The notes under the pieces were generated by a model. The model had not been told where the DNA came from. It saw only the letters and a list, made by a program, of their open reading frames with translations, and searched no databases. From Inquilinus limosus DSM 16000 (GTDB lineage: Bacteria > Pseudomonadota > Alphaproteobacteria > DSM-16000 > Inquilinaceae), in assembly GCF_000423185.1 (NCBI RefSeq), contig NZ_AUHM01000006.1, positions 62,001 to 126,000 of the forward strand: 64,000 nt of DNA. The letters are read 5' to 3'. A program made the translations under genes and the position numbers. Position 1 is the first letter of the stretch. Each line of letters begins with the position of its first letter. Positions 16,013 to 25,296 of this stretch are shown here, in pieces.

Positions 16013-16744
16013 TCAGGCCACGCGGCCGAGGCGCGAGACGGCGTCGCGGATCAGCCCGTCGGCGGTGGTGTCGATGCGGTCGGCCCGCTCATAGGCCCGG
16101 GTCGCGTCCATCATCCGGGTCATCTCCAGGATGGCGTTGACGTTCGACTCCTCGACCATGCCCTGCTCGACCTTGGCGGCCGGGTTCGGCACCGGCGCGG
16201 CGCCGTCCTGCGCGGTGAACAGCAGCCCCTCCCTCTTGTTCAGCGCCCGCGGGTCGTCGAATGACCAGACGCCGAGCCGGGCGATCTGCTGCCGGTCGGC
16301 GGTGATCGAGCCGTCGCCGGCGATCTGGATCCACTGCGCGTCGTCCGGGATGGCGATGGGCTGGCCGCCGTCGTCGGTGATCGGATGGCCGGAGAGGGTG
16401 ACCAGCCGCCCCTCCGGATCGCGCGCCAGCCGGCCGTCGCGGGTGTAGGCGGGACCGTCCGGCGTGTCGACGCGGAAGAAGCCGGCGCCGGAGATGGCGA
16501 CATCGAGCGGGTTGTCGGTGCGCCTGAACCCGCCTTCCGAGAAGTCGGTATAGGTGCTGCGGTCCAGCACGAAGGCGACCCGGCCCTCCTCGCCCCGGCG
16601 GGTCTGCGCCAGGGCGGTGTCGAACAGCATCCGGTCGGCCTTGAAGCCGACGGTGCTCATATTCGCCAGGTTGTTGCCCACCACCTCGAGCTGCCGGCGC
16701 AGCGCGACTTCGGCCGACAATCCGACATAGGTGACGTTTTCCAT
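16013..16744 (-). CDS. flgF: flagellar basal-body rod protein FlgF
   Basis: 243-residue rod protein with the N-terminal signature RRQLEVVGNNLANMSTVGFK and a C-terminal helix EESNVNAILEMTRMMDATRA characteristic of rod proteins. Similarity to FlgG but a shorter core and its place first in a flgF-flgG-flgA-flgH block identify FlgF, a proximal rod subunit. It heads a leftward operon and is divergent from the exported TPR-like gene; the 140-bp gap contains three CTTAAG-like motifs. Confidence 0.94.
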   Translation of the reverse strand: MENVTYVGLSAEVALRRQLEVVGNNLANMSTVGFKADRMLFDTALAQTRRGEEGRVAFVLDRSTYTDFSEGGFRRTDNPLDVAISGAGFFRVDTPDGPAYTRDGRLARDPEGRLVTLSGHPITDDGGQPIAIPDDAQWIQIAGDGSITADRQQIARLGVWSFDDPRALNKREGLLFTAQDGAAPVPNPAAKVEQGMVEESNVNAILEMTRMMDATRAYERADRIDTTADGLIRDAVSRLGRVA

Positions 16745-16810
16745 GGCCCCGCGGTCGCGAATTCGGTGTACTGAGTTCTGACGAATTCTTGAAACAGGTT
16801 CAAGGCATCG

Positions 16811-16850
16811 TTTAAGTGCTTTTGAATCCTAAGCGGCGATCCTTAAGAAT
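16811..16850. promoter_or_regulatory. TTAAG motif cluster between flgF and the TPR-like/motA operon
   Basis: TTTAAG (16811-16816), CCTAAG (16829-16834) and CTTAAG (16842-16847) lie in a short AT-rich patch in the divergent promoter region. Similar hexamers occur upstream of fliK, flgE, fliC, fliF/fliL2, flgB and fliJ. TTAA is the half-site of CtrA-family regulators, and a CtrA-like protein is encoded in the locus. Function is inferred. Confidence 0.35.
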
Positions 16851-16884
16851 TGGTTTCGCCGTGCCGCTGATCGGGAGTTGCCGC

Positions 16885-19173
16885 GTGCGAGGGAAGACCG
16901 GCCTGGCCATCGCCCTGGGGGCGCCGATCGCGCTGGCGGTCATGCCGGCGGGCGCGGCCGTGCCGGTGCGGGTCAGCTTCGGCGACCATGCCGATTTCTC
17001 CCGCGTGGCGGTGCGGCCGGGCGCGGCGGCGGTGACGGCCGAGCACGACCGGGCGCATTGCGCCGTCGTGCTGCGCGGCGCGGACACCTCCTGGCAGGGC
17101 GATCTGGCGGCCGCGGCGCGGCTCCCCTCCCGCCGGCTGGCCGGGGCGGCCGTCGATGCCGAAGGCCGGCTGGTCCTTTCAGTGTCCTGCACCGCCGAGA
17201 TGAAGACCCGGCGGGAGGGCGGGCTGCTGCTGCTCGACATCGCCGCCGGGCCGGGCGGCGTGTTCCCGATCCCGCCATTGCCGGTACGCCGCCCGGGCGA
17301 TGCCCCGGCCGTCGCGGATGCGGCACCACCGCCGCCTGCAGATCCCGCGGCGGCCGCTGCATCGGCGGGCGAACCCGGCGACGACACGGCCCGCATCCAG
17401 GCCGCGGTCCGGCAGGCCGTGGCCGTGGTCGATGCCGACCCGCCCGCCGCGCCGCCCGTTCCGGCGGAGGTCCCGGTTCCGCAGGACCAGGCACCGGCCG
17501 TGGCGCCGACGCCGGCCGCCATGCCAGGACTTCCGGTGCCTGCTCCGGCCCCGGTCGAGGCGAAGGCGAGCCTGGCCGGAGTCCCGGCGATGGAGCCAGC
17601 AGTCTGGCGAGGATCGAGCTATGCGGAGCGGCGCCATGCCGTGCTGCAGGGCGTGATCGACGAGGACGCGCTGATCGATGCCGCCCGATTCCACTTCGCC
17701 TGGGGCGAATGGGCCGGGGCGCGGGAGGCCGCCTCCGCCGCGGCGGCGTTCGAAGGGCCGCGGCGGGGGGAGGCGCTGCTGCTGGACGAGGCGGCCGCCC
17801 TGGCCGGCGAGCTGCCGCCCCCGGCATCGTCGATGCTCGACACCGGGCCGAGGGACCATCCCGACTGGGCCCCCTTCGCCGTGCTCTCCTGGCTGGCCGG
17901 GGGCGAACCGACGATCGATCGCGACGACATCGCCCGCGGCCTCGACCGGATCCGGGCCTATGGTCCCGATCTGGAAGCGGCGCTGCTGCCGCGCCTGGCC
18001 GAGGCGGCGATCCGCGGCCTGGACGGCGATCTCGCCCGCGCCGCGCTCAACCGGCTGCAGCCGATGGCGGCGCAGGGCCGGGTCGACCCGGCGGCGCTGC
18101 CCTATCTGCGCGGCCTGCTGGCGCTGGCCGGCCGGCAGCCGGCGGAGAAGGATTTTGTCGCCGCCGCGCACCTGCCCGGCCCCTGGGCGGCGCGGGCGCG
18201 CCTGCAGCTGGTCGAGGACGGGCTGCGCACCGGCAGCATGACGCCCGACGATGCGGCCGCTGCCCTGGCCGGCCTTGCCGCCGACTGGCGCGGCGATGGG
18301 ATCGAGGAGCGGGTTCAGCGCCTGCGTCTCGATCTCGCCGGCCGCCGGCGCGACCCGGGGCAGGAGCTGTCGGCCCTGTCGCGGCTGGCGGTTCTGGCCG
18401 GCGACGAGGCGCAGGCCCTCGAGTGGCGCCGGCGTTTCGAGGCCGCGCTCGACGCCGCCTATGACCGGGCCGAGCGGCGGGATCTGCCACCGGCCGTCCT
18501 GGTCGCGGTCCACGCCCGCTTCGCCCCCGAGGGCGACCCGGCGGCGCTCGGCGCCCGGACCCTGCGCTACGCCCGGATCCTGCAGGGGGCGGGGCTGAGC
18601 CTGGCGGCGCAGGACGCGATGCGCGCGGCGGTCTCCCTCGGGGCGCCGGATGCTTCGGCGGCCCTGGCCGCCTCCTATCTCGACCAGGGCGATGGCCAGC
18701 GGGCGCTGCAGAGCCTGGACGGCGCTGCCGGCGACGCCGTGCCGGCGCTGCGGGCCCGCGTCCTGGCCGGCCTCGACGACCGGGCCGCGGCGCTGAGGGC
18801 GATCGAGGGGCGGCAGGATCCGGACTCGGCCCGCATCCGCGCCGGCATCCTGTTCGCCGCCGGCGACTGGCCCAGCGCCCGGGCCGCCTTCGACGTGATC
18901 GAGGCCGGCGGCGGGAGCCTGTCGCCGGCCGAGCGGATGCGCCGGGCTGCCGCGGCGCTGCGGGCGGGCGACGCCGCGGCCGCCGACGCTCTGGGACACC
19001 GCCTCGGCGGCGCGGCGGCGCGGCTGCTGTCCGGCGCCCGGTCCGAACCGGTCTCGATCACGGCCGACCGCAAGGCGGGGCTGGCGGCGCTGCAGGAGGC
19101 GGGCCGGGTGCTGGCGACCTTCGACGATGTGTTCGGCCCCGACAAGGCGGGGGCGGCCGATGCGGGCGGCTGA
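16885..19173 (+). CDS. exported helical-repeat (TPR-like) protein of unknown function in the motility operon
   Basis: 762 residues from a GTG at 16885 preceded by GGGAG; the frame is open 69 bases further upstream to a TTG with no SD. A signal peptide (about 1-25, ending MPAGAA) leads to a beta-rich domain of about 100 residues (VPVRVSFGDHADFSRVAVRP and following) resembling the AMIN-like beta domain of cell-envelope proteins. A Pro/Ala-rich linker runs to about residue 230, then about 500 residues of Ala/Leu-rich helical repeats of TPR type. Ala-Arg-Leu composition is high even for this genome. It is followed by motA, motB and flgE on the same strand, so a periplasmic role in stator or rod assembly is plausible. 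No specific family was recognised. Confidence 0.8.
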   Translation: MRGKTGLAIALGAPIALAVMPAGAAVPVRVSFGDHADFSRVAVRPGAAAVTAEHDRAHCAVVLRGADTSWQGDLAAAARLPSRRLAGAAVDAEGRLVLSVSCTAEMKTRREGGLLLLDIAAGPGGVFPIPPLPVRRPGDAPAVADAAPPPPADPAAAAASAGEPGDDTARIQAAVRQAVAVVDADPPAAPPVPAEVPVPQDQAPAVAPTPAAMPGLPVPAPAPVEAKASLAGVPAMEPAVWRGSSYAERRHAVLQGVIDEDALIDAARFHFAWGEWAGAREAASAAAAFEGPRRGEALLLDEAAALAGELPPPASSMLDTGPRDHPDWAPFAVLSWLAGGEPTIDRDDIARGLDRIRAYGPDLEAALLPRLAEAAIRGLDGDLARAALNRLQPMAAQGRVDPAALPYLRGLLALAGRQPAEKDFVAAAHLPGPWAARARLQLVEDGLRTGSMTPDDAAAALAGLAADWRGDGIEERVQRLRLDLAGRRRDPGQELSALSRLAVLAGDEAQALEWRRRFEAALDAAYDRAERRDLPPAVLVAVHARFAPEGDPAALGARTLRYARILQGAGLSLAAQDAMRAAVSLGAPDASAALAASYLDQGDGQRALQSLDGAAGDAVPALRARVLAGLDDRAAALRAIEGRQDPDSARIRAGILFAAGDWPSARAAFDVIEAGGGSLSPAERMRRAAAALRAGDAAAADALGHRLGGAAARLLSGARSEPVSITADRKAGLAALQEAGRVLATFDDVFGPDKAGAADAGG

Positions 19174-19228
19174 TCGGGTTAACGATCGGATTCACGGATC
19201 TCATCCACACGCTCGCGGCGACCTGTTC

Positions 19229-19263
19229 GTTGCCTCTCCCGCTTGCGGGAGAGGTCGGGCTCG
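19229..19263. repeat. half copy of GC-rich palindromic intergenic element
   Basis: These 35 bases, beginning GTTGCCTCTCCCGCTTGCGG, are identical to the left end (39347-39381) of the 137-bp element between fliR and flhA. They form a small hairpin on their own (CTCTCCCG/CGGGAGAG). The right half is missing here. The copy sits in the leader of motA. Confidence 0.8.
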
Positions 19264-19341
19264 AAAGCCTGCCGTCGGCGTCACCGGTCAAGGTGCGGGG
19301 ATCGAGGGGCGGCAGAGCGGGAACAGGAAAGGCGGTACCGG

Positions 19342-20208
19342 ATGAATGCGATCGTAGGGCTCGTCGTCGTCGTCGTCTGCGTCGTCGGCGGCTATGCCGC
19401 GATGGGCGGGAACCTATTGGTGCTGTGGCAGCCCTGGGAGCTGGTGATCGTCGTCGGCGGCACCATCGGCGCCTATGTCATCGCCAACCCCGGCACGGTG
19501 CTGGCCGACACCGGCCGCGCCCTGGCGACGCTGTTCCGCAGCCGGCCCTATTCCAAGGCCGACTATCTGGACCTGCTGGCCATGGTCTACACCGTGCTGC
19601 GCACCGGCCGGGCCAAGGGCTTCAACGAGCTGGAGAAGGATTTCGACGCCCCGGCCGAGAGCGGCTTCTTCCAGCGCTACCCGACCGTCCACCGCAACCG
19701 CCGGGCGCTGCAGTTCGCCTGCGACTACCTCCGCCTGATCCAGCTGGGCACCCGTAACCCGCACGAGCTCGAATCCCTGATGGACGAGGAGATCGAGACG
19801 CTGTCGCGCGAGCTGTCCAAGGCGCCGCGGGCGCTGCAGGCGGCGGCGGATTCGCTGCCGGCGCTGGGCATCGTCGCGGCGATCATGGGCATGGTGAAGG
19901 CGATGGGAGCGATCAACTCCTCGCCCGAGGTGCTGGGCCATATGGTCGGCGGCGCCCTGGTCGGCACCTTCTCCGGCATCCTCCTGGCCTATTGCCTGGT
20001 CGGTCCGCTGGCCAGCTACGTCGCCGCCCAGCGCGAGGCTGAGGTGAACTACTTCATCTGCATCCGCTCGGCCCTCCTGGCCTATCTGCACGGCTATCAG
20101 CCGCAGATCTGCGTGGAATACGCCCGCAAGGTGCTGACCTCCGACATCCGGCCGAGCTTCTTCGAGGTCGAGGACGCGACCCGCAGCCCGGTGCGCGAGG
20201 CCGCCTGA
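19342..20208 (+). CDS. motA: flagellar motor stator protein MotA
   Basis: 288-residue inner-membrane proton-channel subunit. Four membrane segments are visible: two near the N-terminus (NAIVGLVVVVVCVVGGYAAM and WELVIVVGGTIGAYVI) and two after residue 165 (SLPALGIVAAIMGMVKAMGA, then GALVGTFSGILLAYCLVGPL). The conserved proline-containing turn before the third helix and the long cytoplasmic loop, which contacts FliG, are typical. ATG at 19342 is preceded by GGAAAGG. With MotB it converts ion flow into torque. Confidence 0.95.
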   Translation: MNAIVGLVVVVVCVVGGYAAMGGNLLVLWQPWELVIVVGGTIGAYVIANPGTVLADTGRALATLFRSRPYSKADYLDLLAMVYTVLRTGRAKGFNELEKDFDAPAESGFFQRYPTVHRNRRALQFACDYLRLIQLGTRNPHELESLMDEEIETLSRELSKAPRALQAAADSLPALGIVAAIMGMVKAMGAINSSPEVLGHMVGGALVGTFSGILLAYCLVGPLASYVAAQREAEVNYFICIRSALLAYLHGYQPQICVEYARKVLTSDIRPSFFEVEDATRSPVREAA

Positions 20209-20210
20209 CC

Positions 20211-21230
20211 ATGGCGACCGGACCGAAGGCCAGGCCGCCGCAGATCGTGATCAAGCGCCGCCGCGGGCGGGGTCACGAGGACCATGGCGGCCACGGCGCC
20301 TGGAAGATCGCCTTCGCCGACTTCATGACGGCGATGATGGCCTTCTTCCTGCTGATGTGGCTCCTGAACGTCACCACCGAGCAGCAGCGCGACGCCATCG
20401 CCCTCTACTTCAACCCGATGGCCAGCCGGTCGTCCGGCGCGGGCGGGGAAGGGGTGCTGGACGGCGCCGACGGCGTGTTCCAGTCGAGCCAGGAGGGGCC
20501 GGAGAGCGACGTGTTCTCCGGCCAGCCGCAGTCCGGAGACCAGCGCCGGATCGGCCGGGACGGCGAGGCCGGGGTCGAGACGGGAACCGTGCTGCAGGCC
20601 GATCCGGCCGCCATGGTGCCGGTCGGCTCGAAGCCGGGCGAAGGGCAGGGGGATCTCTCGCCGTATCGCGACGCCGGGCCGTGGCTGGCGGCCGGCAGCG
20701 CCGAGATCACGCCGACGGTCGAGGGCGCGCGCTTCGCCGCCGTGCAGCAGCGGATCCAGGCGGAGGTCGCGGCCGATCTCGACCTCGGCGCGCTGCGGGA
20801 CAATGTCCGGATCGAGATGGTGCCGGAGGGGATGCGCATCGAGCTGACCGACCGCAGCCAGGCGCCGATGTTCGAGGTCGGCTCGGGCCGCATCAGCGCC
20901 CAGGGGCTGCGGCTGATCCGGCTGGTCGGCCAGGCCATCGCCGGGCTGCCCAACCCGGTCGCCGTCAGCGGCCACACCGACGGCCGGCCCTATGCCGGCC
21001 GGTCCGGCTACGGCAACTGGGAGCTGTCGGCCGACCGGGCCAACGCCGCCCGCCGCGGTCTCGTGGCCGCCGGGGTGGACGAGGCGCGCTTCGCCCGGGT
21101 CGAGGGGCTGGCCGACCGGGTCCATCTGCTGCCGGAGGATCCGGCCGACCCGCGCAACCGCCGGATCAGCATCACCATCCTGCGCGCCGCCAAGGACTCC
21201 GGAAAGCAGTCCTTAAGCAACCGCCGCTAG
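20211..21230 (+). CDS. motB: flagellar motor stator protein MotB
   Basis: 339 residues. A basic cytoplasmic N-terminus leads to the single membrane helix beginning AWKIAFADFMTAMMAFFLLM, with the essential ion-binding Asp at residue 37. A linker/plug region follows, and then a C-terminal OmpA-like peptidoglycan-binding domain (GHTDGRPYAG, ELSADRANAARRGL, DPRNRRISI). It anchors the stator to the cell wall. The gene begins two bases after motA; its 3' end contains CTTAAG (21212-21217), part of the presumed flgE promoter. Confidence 0.96.
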   Translation: MATGPKARPPQIVIKRRRGRGHEDHGGHGAWKIAFADFMTAMMAFFLLMWLLNVTTEQQRDAIALYFNPMASRSSGAGGEGVLDGADGVFQSSQEGPESDVFSGQPQSGDQRRIGRDGEAGVETGTVLQADPAAMVPVGSKPGEGQGDLSPYRDAGPWLAAGSAEITPTVEGARFAAVQQRIQAEVAADLDLGALRDNVRIEMVPEGMRIELTDRSQAPMFEVGSGRISAQGLRLIRLVGQAIAGLPNPVAVSGHTDGRPYAGRSGYGNWELSADRANAARRGLVAAGVDEARFARVEGLADRVHLLPEDPADPRNRRISITILRAAKDSGKQSLSNRR

Positions 21231-21283
21231 ACTGGACTCGGAACAGCATTCCCGACGGTCGCCCATCAGCCGAGGAGCGAGAG

Positions 21284-22582
21284 ATGAGCATTCAAAGCGC
21301 CATGCAGGCCGGGGTGATGGGCCTGTTCTCGCAGAGCGCCCGGATGTCGTCGATCTCCGACAACATCGCCAACAGCGGCACCGTCGGCTACAAGCGCGCG
21401 AGCGTCGACTTCTCGACCCTGGTGACGCCCTCGGCCGGCGGCTCCTACGCGGCTGGCGGCGTCTCGGCCAACGCCCGGCTGCAGATCAGCAAGCAGGGCA
21501 TCATCAATCCCGGCTCCAGCACCACCGACCTCGCCATCTCGGGCCGCGGCTTCTTCCTGGTGACCAATTCGGCCACCGGCGGGGCGACGGCGAAGACGGC
21601 GCTGACCCGCGCCGGGTCCTTCCTGCCGGACGAGAACGGCAACCTTCGCAACACCGCCGGCTATTATCTGCTGGGCTGGCCGGCCAAGGCCGACGGCACG
21701 ATCGGCCCGGTCGACCAGGACAGCACGGCTTCGCTGCAGGTGGTCAACATCAACAGCGTCACCGCCGCCGGCCAGCCGACCACGACGATCGGCTTCAGCG
21801 GCAACCTGCCGGCCGACCAGACCGGACCGAACGCGCCGGCGGTGCCGTTCAAGACCTCGGTCGAGTTCTTCTCGCCGCTTGGCACCTCCGACCGGCTGTT
21901 CCTGGAATGGCAGCCCTCGACCGCCAAGAATCAGTGGACGCTGACGGTCACCGACGCCTCCGGCAACAAATTCGGCAGCGTCGACGTCACCTTCAACGAC
22001 AGCGGCGCCAATGCCGGCCAGCCGGCGGGCTGGAGCAACGCCACCGCCGGCGGCTTCGGCGGCTTCATCTTCGACGCTGCCACCGGCCAGGCGGTGCTGA
22101 GCGTGCCGAACGGCAGCACGCCGCAGCAGATCACCCTGTCGCTCGGCGCGCCGAACACGGCGGGCGGCGTGGTGCAGTTCGCCGGCAGCTACGACCCGAA
22201 GGTCAGCAAGGACGGCGCCGCGGTCGGCCGGCTGTCCCGGGTCGAGGCCGACGAATCCGGCAGGCTGATCGGCATCTTCGACAACGGCGCGCGCCGCACC
22301 CTGTACCAGATCCCGCTCGCCGACGTGGCCAATCCGGACGGGCTGAACCCCGAGGACGGCAACGTCTACACCGTCAGCCGCGACTCCGGCGCGATGCGGC
22401 TGTGGGGCGCCGGCACCGGTCCGGTCGGCAGCGTCGCCGGCGGCAGCCTCGAAAGCTCCAACGTCGACCTGGCCGAAGAGCTGACCCAGCTGATCCAGAC
22501 CCAGCGGGCCTACAGCTCGAACGCCAAGATCGTGCAGACCGCGGACGAGATGTTGAACGAGACCACCCAGCTCAAGCGCTGA
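21284..22582 (+). CDS. flgE: flagellar hook protein FlgE
   Basis: 432-residue hook subunit. The N-terminal rod/hook motif is MSSISDNIANSGTVGYKRAS, the middle consists of beta-rich surface domains, and the C-terminal helix SSNVDLAEELTQLIQTQRAY with SNAKIVQTADEMLNE is diagnostic of FlgE. Length is in the normal range for alphaproteobacterial hooks. ATG at 21284 follows a GAGGAG SD. It polymerises below the FlgD cap and its length is set by FliK. Confidence 0.96.
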   Translation: MSIQSAMQAGVMGLFSQSARMSSISDNIANSGTVGYKRASVDFSTLVTPSAGGSYAAGGVSANARLQISKQGIINPGSSTTDLAISGRGFFLVTNSATGGATAKTALTRAGSFLPDENGNLRNTAGYYLLGWPAKADGTIGPVDQDSTASLQVVNINSVTAAGQPTTTIGFSGNLPADQTGPNAPAVPFKTSVEFFSPLGTSDRLFLEWQPSTAKNQWTLTVTDASGNKFGSVDVTFNDSGANAGQPAGWSNATAGGFGGFIFDAATGQAVLSVPNGSTPQQITLSLGAPNTAGGVVQFAGSYDPKVSKDGAAVGRLSRVEADESGRLIGIFDNGARRTLYQIPLADVANPDGLNPEDGNVYTVSRDSGAMRLWGAGTGPVGSVAGGSLESSNVDLAEELTQLIQTQRAYSSNAKIVQTADEMLNETTQLKR

Positions 22583-22609
22583 CCGGCCTGACCCGGCGGA
22601 GACAAGGGC

Positions 22610-24028
22610 ATGAGCCTCTCGCTCGCGATCAGCAGCGCCCTGGCCAACCTGCGCGGCAGCCAGGCGCAGACCTCGATCATCTCACGCAACATCGAGAACG
22701 CGGCGGTCCCCGGCTATGTCCGGCAGGACATCCAGCTGACCACCCGGGTGGTGGCCGGGGTCAATCTCGGGCTCGACGTCAGCGTCCGGCGCAATGTCGA
22801 CGAGCGGCTGATCCGCGACGTGCGCAGCGCCCAGTCCGAGACCGGCAGCCTGTCGGCGCAGAAGGACCTGCTGACCCGCTACACCGACACGATCGGCCAG
22901 CCGCAGGACGAGCGGTCGGTCGCCTCGCTGCTGTCCAAGCTGAAGACCGCGTTCCAGAGCCTGGTCGACCGCCCGGGCGACCAGAACTTCCAGCGCGCCG
23001 CGGTCGATGCGGCGACCAGCACCGCCGCCTCGATCAGGGGCATGCATGCCGCGGCCCAGCAGGCCCGGACCGACGCCGACCGCGACATCCAGGACAAGGT
23101 CTCCGAGATCAACCGGAGCCTGCAGCGCATCGCCGAGCTGAACCGGACCATCCGCGGCCTGGACCCGAACGGCGCCGAAGTCGGCGCGCTGCAGGACGAG
23201 CGCGACCGGCTGGCCGACGGGCTGTCGCAGGAGCTCGGCGTCGCGACATATCTGCGCGACGGCGACATGGTGGTGATGACGAAGGGCGGCGCCACCCTGG
23301 TCGATGCCTCCGCCAACCTGCTGACCGCGTCGCCCTTCGGCAGGGTCATGACCGCCGACGGCGTCGACCTGACGCCGGGGGGCGGCAATCCGAACAGCCT
23401 GCAGGGCGGCGCGCTGGCCGGCCTGCTGAGGATCCGCGACGAGACCATGCCCCAGTTCCAGGCCCAGCTCGACCAGCTGGCGGCCGGGCTGGTGACGCTG
23501 TTCCAGGACAAGGATGCGACGGTCGGCGCGCCGCCGAACGGCACCGGGCTGTTCACCGATGGCGACCGGGCCTTCGACGCCGCGAATGCCGCCGGGCTGG
23601 CCGGGCGGATCGCGGTCAACGACCTGGTGCGGCCGGAGGCGGGCGGCGCGCTGTGGCGCGTCTCCGGCGGCATGCATGCGGCGGAGGCGCCGGCGAGCGG
23701 CGATTCCCGCCAGGTGCAGGCCTTCCTCGACGGCTTCGGCGAGCAGCGCAGCTTCGACAGCGGGGTCGGCCTCGCCGGCTCGGCCACGATCGAGGGCTAC
23801 GCCACCGGCCTGGTCACGGCGCAGCAGGGGGCGCGGACGTCGATCGCTTCGTCGCTGGACGCCAAGACGGTGACGCTGGAGAGCCTGAAATCGGCCCGGC
23901 TGGGCCGCGACGGCGTCAACATCGACGACGAGCTGCAGAAGATGACGCTGGTGCAGCAGAGCTACGCGGCCTCGGCCCAGGTGCTCTCCTCGGTGTCGCA
24001 GATGATGGACACGCTGCTGAAGATCTAG
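22610..24028 (+). CDS. flgK: hook-filament junction protein 1, FlgK
   Basis: 472-residue junction protein. The N-terminus (SLAISSALANLRGSQAQTSI, ISRNIENAAVPGYVRQ) and the C-terminal coiled helix GVNIDDELQKMTLVQQSYAA with VLSSVSQMMDTLLKI follow the FlgK pattern. FlgK joins the hook to the filament together with FlgL. It starts 28 bases after flgE. Like other axial proteins it has no signal peptide and is exported by the flagellar gate. Confidence 0.94.
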   Translation: MSLSLAISSALANLRGSQAQTSIISRNIENAAVPGYVRQDIQLTTRVVAGVNLGLDVSVRRNVDERLIRDVRSAQSETGSLSAQKDLLTRYTDTIGQPQDERSVASLLSKLKTAFQSLVDRPGDQNFQRAAVDAATSTAASIRGMHAAAQQARTDADRDIQDKVSEINRSLQRIAELNRTIRGLDPNGAEVGALQDERDRLADGLSQELGVATYLRDGDMVVMTKGGATLVDASANLLTASPFGRVMTADGVDLTPGGGNPNSLQGGALAGLLRIRDETMPQFQAQLDQLAAGLVTLFQDKDATVGAPPNGTGLFTDGDRAFDAANAAGLAGRIAVNDLVRPEAGGALWRVSGGMHAAEAPASGDSRQVQAFLDGFGEQRSFDSGVGLAGSATIEGYATGLVTAQQGARTSIASSLDAKTVTLESLKSARLGRDGVNIDDELQKMTLVQQSYAASAQVLSSVSQMMDTLLKI

Positions 24029-24060
24029 AGGACCAGAACCATCCGTTCGGTTTCCCTCAT

Positions 24061-24150
24061 TGTCATTGCCGGGCTTGACCCGGCAATCCAGGGCCACCGA
24101 GAGCGGCTCCTGAAAGCCCCTGGATCCTCGGGTCAAGCCCGAGGATGACA
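24061..24150. repeat. REP-like palindromic intergenic element between flgK and flgL
   Basis: The left arm starts TGTCATTGCCGGGCTTGACC and the right arm ends CGGGTCAAGCCCGAGGATGACA-like; the two ends are imperfect reverse complements over about 33 bases and can form a long hairpin. The sequence type (GGGCTTGACCCGG...ATCCAGGG) is characteristic of dispersed repeats in alphaproteobacterial genomes. A related element lies at 56880-56984. It separates two genes of one operon and could act on mRNA stability. Confidence 0.75.
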
Positions 24151-24195
24151 GAAGCGGGGCGGGGGCACTGAAACGGATCAGGGCAGGAGGACAGC

Positions 24196-25269
24196 ATGAC
24201 GATCCCGGTTTCCAGCCTCGGCCTGTCGCTGCAGATGCGCGCCCTGGTGCGCAACTCTCAGGCCCAGGTCGCCGCCCTGGCCAACGAGGTCGGCACCGGC
24301 ACATACAACGACGTGGCGGCGACGCTGGGCGGCCGAATGGCCGAATCGGTGTCGCTGCGCGGCAGCATCGACCAGATCGAGGCCTACCAGACCTCGATCG
24401 CCGCGATGCAGACCCGCACCAAGGCGATGGCGGATTCGCTGAAGGCGGTCGACGAGGCCGCCGCCAAGCTGCTGAGCGAGCTCACCGCCGCGTCGGAGGG
24501 GACCTCCGCCACGATCGGCACCCTGCCGCAGAGCGCGATGTCGGCCCTGACCAGCATCGTCAGCGCCCTCAACGTCTCGCTCGAGGGGCAGTCGCTCTTC
24601 GCCGGCGTCGACACCGACCGCCCGGCGCTGCAGGACCCGAGCCGAGCTGCCCCCGGCATGGCGCAGTCGCCGATCGGGATCATGGAGGGGCTGATCGCGG
24701 CCCATCCGCCGACCGATCCGGCCGGGGTGCAGGCCCTGGTCGAGGCGGTCGGCAAGGCCTTCGCCTCCGATCCCTCGGTCCCGGCCGACCAGCGCTTCGA
24801 GGGCAGCTTCTATCGCGGCACGCCGGCGCTGGACGCCGCAGGCCGGCCGAATCCGCGGGTGTCGGGGCGCAGCGACGACGGCACCCGGGTCGATTACGGC
24901 ATCCAGGCGAACGATCCGTCGCTGCGCAACATCCTGCAGGGGCTGACCATGATCGCCGCCGCCGATCTGACGGCGATGCCGACGGACGCCCGGGCCGCCT
25001 ACATCACCTCGGCGATGCAGACGCTCGGCGCCGGGCTGGACGGGCTGCGCCGGGACGTCGCCCGGCTCGGCGGCCAGCAGACCGATCTCGATGCCGCCAA
25101 GGCACGCAACCAGGCCCGCCTGACCCTTCTGAACGAGCGCATCGTCGGGCTGGAGCAGGTCGACCCGTATACCGCGAACGCCAGGCTCGAGGTGCTGAAG
25201 CAGCAGCTGGCCGCCAGCCTCGACCTGACGAAGCAGCTGCAGGGGATGACCTTGGCGCAGCTGGGGTGA
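24196..25269 (+). CDS. flgL: hook-filament junction protein 2, FlgL
   Basis: 357-residue protein with a flagellin-like N-terminal helix (LGLSLQMRALVRNSQAQVAA, then LANEVGTGTYNDVAATLGGR) and a C-terminal helix ending LEQVDPYTANARLEVLKQQL. The central domain is beta-rich. It completes the junction between FlgK and the filament. AGGAGG-type SD precedes the ATG at 24196. The gene is convergent with the CtrA-like regulator gene. Confidence 0.92.
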   Translation: MTIPVSSLGLSLQMRALVRNSQAQVAALANEVGTGTYNDVAATLGGRMAESVSLRGSIDQIEAYQTSIAAMQTRTKAMADSLKAVDEAAAKLLSELTAASEGTSATIGTLPQSAMSALTSIVSALNVSLEGQSLFAGVDTDRPALQDPSRAAPGMAQSPIGIMEGLIAAHPPTDPAGVQALVEAVGKAFASDPSVPADQRFEGSFYRGTPALDAAGRPNPRVSGRSDDGTRVDYGIQANDPSLRNILQGLTMIAAADLTAMPTDARAAYITSAMQTLGAGLDGLRRDVARLGGQQTDLDAAKARNQARLTLLNERIVGLEQVDPYTANARLEVLKQQLAASLDLTKQLQGMTLAQLG

Positions 25270-25278
25270 GGAGGCGAG

Positions 25279-25296
25279 GGCGGCCCTCAGGCCGCC
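25279..25296. terminator. GC hairpin between convergent flgL and regulator gene
   Basis: The arms GGCGGCC (25279-25285) and GGCCGCC (25290-25296) pair perfectly around CTCA. The right arm overlaps the last codons of the regulator gene. There is no T-run, so termination is only a possibility. Confidence 0.35.
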
